A program made the position numbers and the translations under genes. A stretch of DNA of 64,000 nucleotides, taken from the NCBI RefSeq assembly GCF_003967015.1, contig NZ_AP017561.1:62001-126000 (forward strand), read 5' to 3'. The stretch comes from Pseudanabaena sp. ABRG5-3. Lineage in GTDB: Bacteria; Cyanobacteriota; Cyanobacteriia; Pseudanabaenales; Pseudanabaenaceae. Within the stretch, counting starts at the first letter, position 1. The number at the start of each line of letters is the position of its first letter. The notes under the pieces were generated by a model, which saw only the letters and a list, made by a program, of their open reading frames with translations, was not told the DNA's origin and did no database searches. Positions 61,055-64,000 of the stretch are shown here, one piece after another.

Positions 61055-62605
61055 CTATCCCCGAATGACGATAATCTCTCGCCCTGTGGGACTAATGACA
61101 TTCTCAGTCGTAGTGCGATCGCTAAGCGGCGGCAAACCAGAACGGCGATCGAATATCACCAACCAACCCGTATCCAAACTCAAACCCGACAAATACTTAT
61201 CGATCTGTGGCAAACCTTCCTTAAGCGGATCAGGTCTTTTATCAGCCCATACCTTCAACTCCATCGCCAAAGTTACCTTACCATATCGTAAACAAATATC
61301 CATTCTTCCCGAACCAATCGCATATTCCCTCTCTAACGTGCCGCCACCATTAACAACACGGTGCAGAAAAGCCATCAACACAATATGAGGCGCAATCTCT
61401 GGATAGGGCGTACTTCCAAATAAAGGCTCTCCATGCTGCCGCCAGAATAATATAAAAGAATCTAACAGCGCTTGAGGATTGAGGTTACCATCATTATCTA
61501 ACCATGTTGGATCAATTGAAGTTAAAGACGCGATCGTTATCGAAGCTAATACCTTAGGAATGATTTCTCGATAAATTGGATTAGCAATTTGAATACCTCC
61601 GCGACTGTCTCGGCTGCACAAACCTAAATCAAGTACGAAGCGTAAGTCATCTTCAGGCATATTGACCAATTCCTGCCCAGATAGAATTGGTTGAATAATT
61701 GCCCTGACTCTATCTTCTCTCAGTCTCTCAGCAAGACTATCTAAATGAGTATCCTGTCTCTTAATCAAAATCTCCTTAGCCTCATTCACCAACTCAGGAG
61801 TAATGGGAATAGCAGGATCTTTCGTAATGTATTCCACAATTTCCTTAGCGATCGCATTGACCAACCAAGGCTGTCCCTGCGTTAAATGAAAAGCTAAATC
61901 AACTGCTTCAGGAGTAAATACTTGTCCCGTTGCATCCGTATGCTGCTGGTAGAGCTTTCTCACATCCTCAAGCGTAAAGTTACTCAGCGTGAAAGAGCGC
62001 ACCTTGATATTAAAAGGACTAGAGGTATTTAGGCGATCGCTCCCTCCTGACGCATATTTATAATCCCGCACATCGCGCATCCCCACCAAAGCAACTGACT
62101 GCGGAAATCCCTGCGGACGGTTAGGAAAACCAGAGCGAATCTGCCGAAGTACAGAAATTAACGTTTCATCACTTAAGGCATCAATTTCATCCAAAAACAC
62201 CACTAACGGACGAGAAGATTGTTCAGCCCAGTTGCTCAAGCTTGTCCCAATTCTTGCTCCTGCTTCAGAATCTAACCACTCTTGAGGTTGTAAATCTTTG
62301 GGCAAACGAAACCTTATCGATTGCTTCCACTCCCCTAAAATAGCTAGTTCGGCTGCTCCCAAATCATCAGAGAAAGCAGCCCCCACTTCCAGAGACAACA
62401 TCACCGCCGTATATTGCCCACTCGCCGTTAGCTCTTGGGCAAGTGTCAGCATTGCTGTAGTCTTACCCACTTGCCTCGGCGCATGAATTACGAAATAGTT
62501 TTCTTGAGCAATTAACTGTTTGATTTCAGGCAAGCGCTCTGTAGCTGACAGCATGTAGTGAATATCAGGCTTACAGGGACCAGCAGTATTAAACCATTTG
62601 GGCAT
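61055..62605 (-). CDS. AAA-like STAND ATPase fused to a PD-(D/E)XK domain, 516 aa
   Basis: The ATG at 62605 (MPKWFNTAGPCKPD) is preferred to a TTG 18 codons upstream. Walker A is HAPRQVGKTTAM (Lys48) and Walker B is LVVFLDEIDAL (Asp139/Glu140), of the AAA-like type also found inside the vWA-caspase fusion at 25.2 kb. The C-terminus has GSGRMDICLRYGKVTLAMELKVW: Asp436, Glu449 and Lys451 in the PD-(D/E)XK arrangement. Predicted nucleases of this kind are abundant in cyanobacteria and archaea with unknown targets. It heads the minus-strand run. Confidence 0.8.
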   Translation of the reverse strand: MPKWFNTAGPCKPDIHYMLSATERLPEIKQLIAQENYFVIHAPRQVGKTTAMLTLAQELTASGQYTAVMLSLEVGAAFSDDLGAAELAILGEWKQSIRFRLPKDLQPQEWLDSEAGARIGTSLSNWAEQSSRPLVVFLDEIDALSDETLISVLRQIRSGFPNRPQGFPQSVALVGMRDVRDYKYASGGSDRLNTSSPFNIKVRSFTLSNFTLEDVRKLYQQHTDATGQVFTPEAVDLAFHLTQGQPWLVNAIAKEIVEYITKDPAIPITPELVNEAKEILIKRQDTHLDSLAERLREDRVRAIIQPILSGQELVNMPEDDLRFVLDLGLCSRDSRGGIQIANPIYREIIPKVLASITIASLTSIDPTWLDNDGNLNPQALLDSFILFWRQHGEPLFGSTPYPEIAPHIVLMAFLHRVVNGGGTLEREYAIGSGRMDICLRYGKVTLAMELKVWADKRPDPLKEGLPQIDKYLSGLSLDTGWLVIFDRRSGLPPLSDRTTTENVISPTGREIIVIRG

Positions 62606-62812
62606 GACGACAACTAAACTAACGGGCAGATACCCCTTCAATATATCGCAACGTGCCAAGCAAAGTTTCCAAACCTAGAATTTACGTTGACAGTAATGAG
62701 TATTTATACTTATTTATATAAAATTTACAACAAATAAATGACAATTATTTGCTCTAAGATGTTTCTGTGACAAGTTAGGGTTTCGATCTTGATTTTACGA
62801 TTTAAGCTTGAC

Positions 62813-62845
62813 ACCATAAGTTTGCCACAGCGGCAAACTTATGGT
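62813..62845. repeat. Perfect 14-bp inverted repeat, 5-bp loop
   Basis: ACCATAAGTTTGCC at 62813-62826 and GGCAAACTTATGGT at 62832-62845 flank ACAGC. The right arm plus CATAATC is repeated with two mismatches at 63038-63058, and a partial copy (GGCAAGTTTATAG) lies at about 63015. The arrangement resembles recombinase core and arm sites or element ends. Confidence 0.65.
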
Positions 62846-63037
62846 CATAATCTGGAGGAATGGAATCTGACACATAGCCAATCTACTTTTTGAGAAAATG
62901 GGCGCGTGTCCACAAATCTCATCTCTTTAAGCCATTTATCTAAGTCCCAAGCAGAATTTACGTAGGGTTGGAGTGGTCAAACCAGTATGGGCGACGAATC
63001 AACCCTAATATTGGCAAGTTTATAGTGTTACTAGTGG

Positions 63038-63058
63038 CAAATTTATGATCATAATCAA
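63038..63058 (+). repeat. Diverged direct copy of the inverted-repeat arm
   Basis: GGCAAATTTATGATCATAAT here matches GGCAAACTTATGGTCATAAT at 62832 with two mismatches, 206 bp apart. It suggests repeated binding sites or a decayed element end. Confidence 0.5.
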
Positions 63059-63184
63059 ATTTTTCACGTTGACTTACACTCATCAGAAATAGGGCTTCGA
63101 TAAAGTCTAAGCTTCATATATTCTTTAAAGGTGACTGCACAGCCATAGCAACTCGAAATTTGGACAAACATTGCCAGTCAGGGT

Positions 63185-63433
63185 TTAGTCGTTAGCCCTG
63201 AGAGGATGGAGTGTGTTTGTCACGGTATGCTCTACTAGGTTATAGAGCCATGCTTGAACCTGTTGGAGTTTATGCCCATCTTCATGAATGCCAGCAGCGA
63301 TACGAGCGCGTGTAGCTGTGGTAAGTTGGTTGGAGATCTTGGGGTTGAGTTTTTCTTAAATTTGTTTGTCCATTCCTTGAGCTAGGGCACGGAGTTGTTT
63401 AGCTTTGGTATTTATATTTGTGAGTGTTGGCAT
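63185..63433 (-). pseudogene. Remnant of a plasmid-type helical-domain gene with an internal stop
   Basis: From ATG at 63433 the minus strand reads MPTLTNINTKAKQLRALAQG then MDKQI, a TAA at codon 26, then EKLNPKISNQLTTATRARIA and LQQVQAWLYNLVEHTV, ending TAA. The LRALA..MDKQI.EKLNP...TARRARIAA pattern resembles a helical region that I associate with large plasmid-encoded proteins of cyanobacteria (DUF3560-type context). The internal stop and short length show decay. The family link is tentative. Confidence 0.45.
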
Positions 63434-63565
63434 TGTTCAACTCCACTCACATGGGCGCTAGTGCTCAGCATAATTGAATTACACTTGTAATAAAAAGTGT
63501 TTAGACTTGTATATTAATAATTAATATACCTTGCAAAATTCTTAGCAATTAGTAGGAACTGATCA

Positions 63566-63910
63566 ATGAGCTTATCTCCCTATGAAGCTAATATTCTCGA
63601 TTTTGTTAATCTTGTCGATAAACAACCCGATCTCCTATCTGACAAGGATTATAACAATCTAGTTGAACTCCTAAAAACACTACCAGATGATGTTGAAGAA
63701 ATTTCTGATGCACTAGCTCTTTGGTATGATGACCGCCCTAAGATGCTAAATGCTATCCTCGAAATGACTCCTAGTGATGATGGTGTACGTGCTCCTGGAG
63801 GACGTGACACTCGTTTAACTGCTGCTGAAGTTAAGGAACTATTAAAAAATGTTGTTCGCCAAAGCTCACTACCTACTTCTCTCCCCCTAGCTCCACCATC
63901 TAATCCATGA
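63566..63910 (+). CDS. Small acidic helical protein, unrecognised, 114 aa
   Basis: It starts MSLSPYEANILDFVNLVDKQ and is helical and acidic to about residue 65 (LVELLKTLPDDVEEISDALALW). A Gly/Arg patch (GVRAPGGRDTR) and a second helix (TAAEVKELLKNVVRQ) follow, with a Ser/Pro tail. AGGAA precedes the ATG. Its TGA overlaps the next ATG (ATGA), so the two proteins are co-translated and may interact. It resembles the small partners seen in bacterial conflict operons, but I cannot name a family. Confidence 0.65.
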   Translation: MSLSPYEANILDFVNLVDKQPDLLSDKDYNNLVELLKTLPDDVEEISDALALWYDDRPKMLNAILEMTPSDDGVRAPGGRDTRLTAAEVKELLKNVVRQSSLPTSLPLAPPSNP

Positions 63911-64000
63911 ATCATGCTAATTTACAACTAGAGAATCCGAGTCTCACTCTCTATGCTTTCCATCTACGCAATCGACTTGGACAAGTCCGCGAAGAGGTGA
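63907..64000 (+). CDS. N-terminus of an unrecognised protein, truncated by window end
   Basis: From the ATG in the ATGA overlap the frame stays open to the window edge: MNHANLQLENPSLTLYAFHL then RNRLGQVREEV. The LTLYAFHLRN start resembles the N-termini of some CASPASE/TPR-associated conflict proteins as I remember them; 31 residues are too few for a call. Confidence 0.5.
   Translation, partial: MNHANLQLENPSLTLYAFHLRNRLGQVREEV

Larger units (their letters stand above)
62660..63565. other. Non-coding stretch with repeats and one gene remnant
   Basis: There is no intact ORF of note in about 0.9 kb. I see an inverted repeat (62813-62845), a diverged direct repeat of its right arm (63038-63058) and a minus-strand plasmid-type gene remnant (63185-63433). 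The rest is AT-rich DNA with no supported feature. Confidence 0.6.

Overview
The window looks like accessory DNA from a cyanobacterium, possibly a Pseudanabaena-like lineage (the genus is a guess). The GCGATCGC octamer (HIP1) recurs throughout, and the protein families are cyanobacterial in character: exported TPR-CHAT proteases, metacaspases, Uma2 nucleases, AAA-like STAND modules and several IS families. I see no rRNA, tRNA or CRISPR array.

Region 1 (1-14.8 kb) resembles plasmid or integrative-element DNA. It holds a RelE-like partial toxin, a type IA topoisomerase, and a minus-strand type IV secretion cluster (VirB2-, B3-, B4-, B5-, B6- and B8-like proteins plus a TM-anchored Pro-rich protein). 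Between topoisomerase and transfer genes sit a DUF1016-type nuclease gene and a four-gene operon that reads as type IV CBASS: a QueC-like enzyme, a TGT-like enzyme, a CD-NTase with a Gly-rich N-terminus, and a SLATT membrane effector.

Region 2 (14.8-21 kb) is a decay zone. An intact SDR dehydrogenase is followed by an orphan CHAT C-terminal tail and a transposase scrap. Then comes an FMN-dependent 2-hydroxyacid oxidase gene split by one IS, which is itself split by an IS66 element. Terminal repeats and target duplications let both interrupted genes be rejoined exactly in frame.

Region 3 (21-35.7 kb) is a dense plus-strand operon of eight genes. It encodes a VMAP-C protein, a MoxR AAA+ ATPase and a vWA-STAND-caspase fusion (the vWA/MoxR/VMAP ternary conflict system). 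These are followed by an unknown protein, a second caspase, an unknown protein with a duplicated 36-residue unit, a ParA-like plus NACHT protein, and a separate APAF1-helical/14-blade WD40 protein. The last two look like a bacterial apoptosome-type protein split into two chains. A short Gly/Asp/Asn-rich motif recurs in four of the eight proteins and may tether them.

Region 4 (35.7-38.9 kb) is an HD-domain gene remnant cut by an IS1634-like and an IS630-like element. Region 5 (38.9-62.7 kb, all minus strand) is an expansion of five TPR-CHAT proteases, most with signal peptides. It also has a twin-arginine metacaspase, a stand-alone antitoxin, a nucleotidyltransferase, a Uma2 nuclease, TPR proteins and an AAA-PD-(D/E)XK fusion. 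Region 6 (62.7-64 kb) is mostly non-coding, with inverted and direct repeats and a plasmid-gene remnant. It ends with a small gene translationally coupled to a gene that runs off the window.

Overall the window is a defence and programmed-death archipelago: three different protease-executed or membrane-executed suicide logics (CBASS-SLATT, vWA/MoxR/caspase, TPR-CHAT) lie beside transfer genes and heavy IS traffic.
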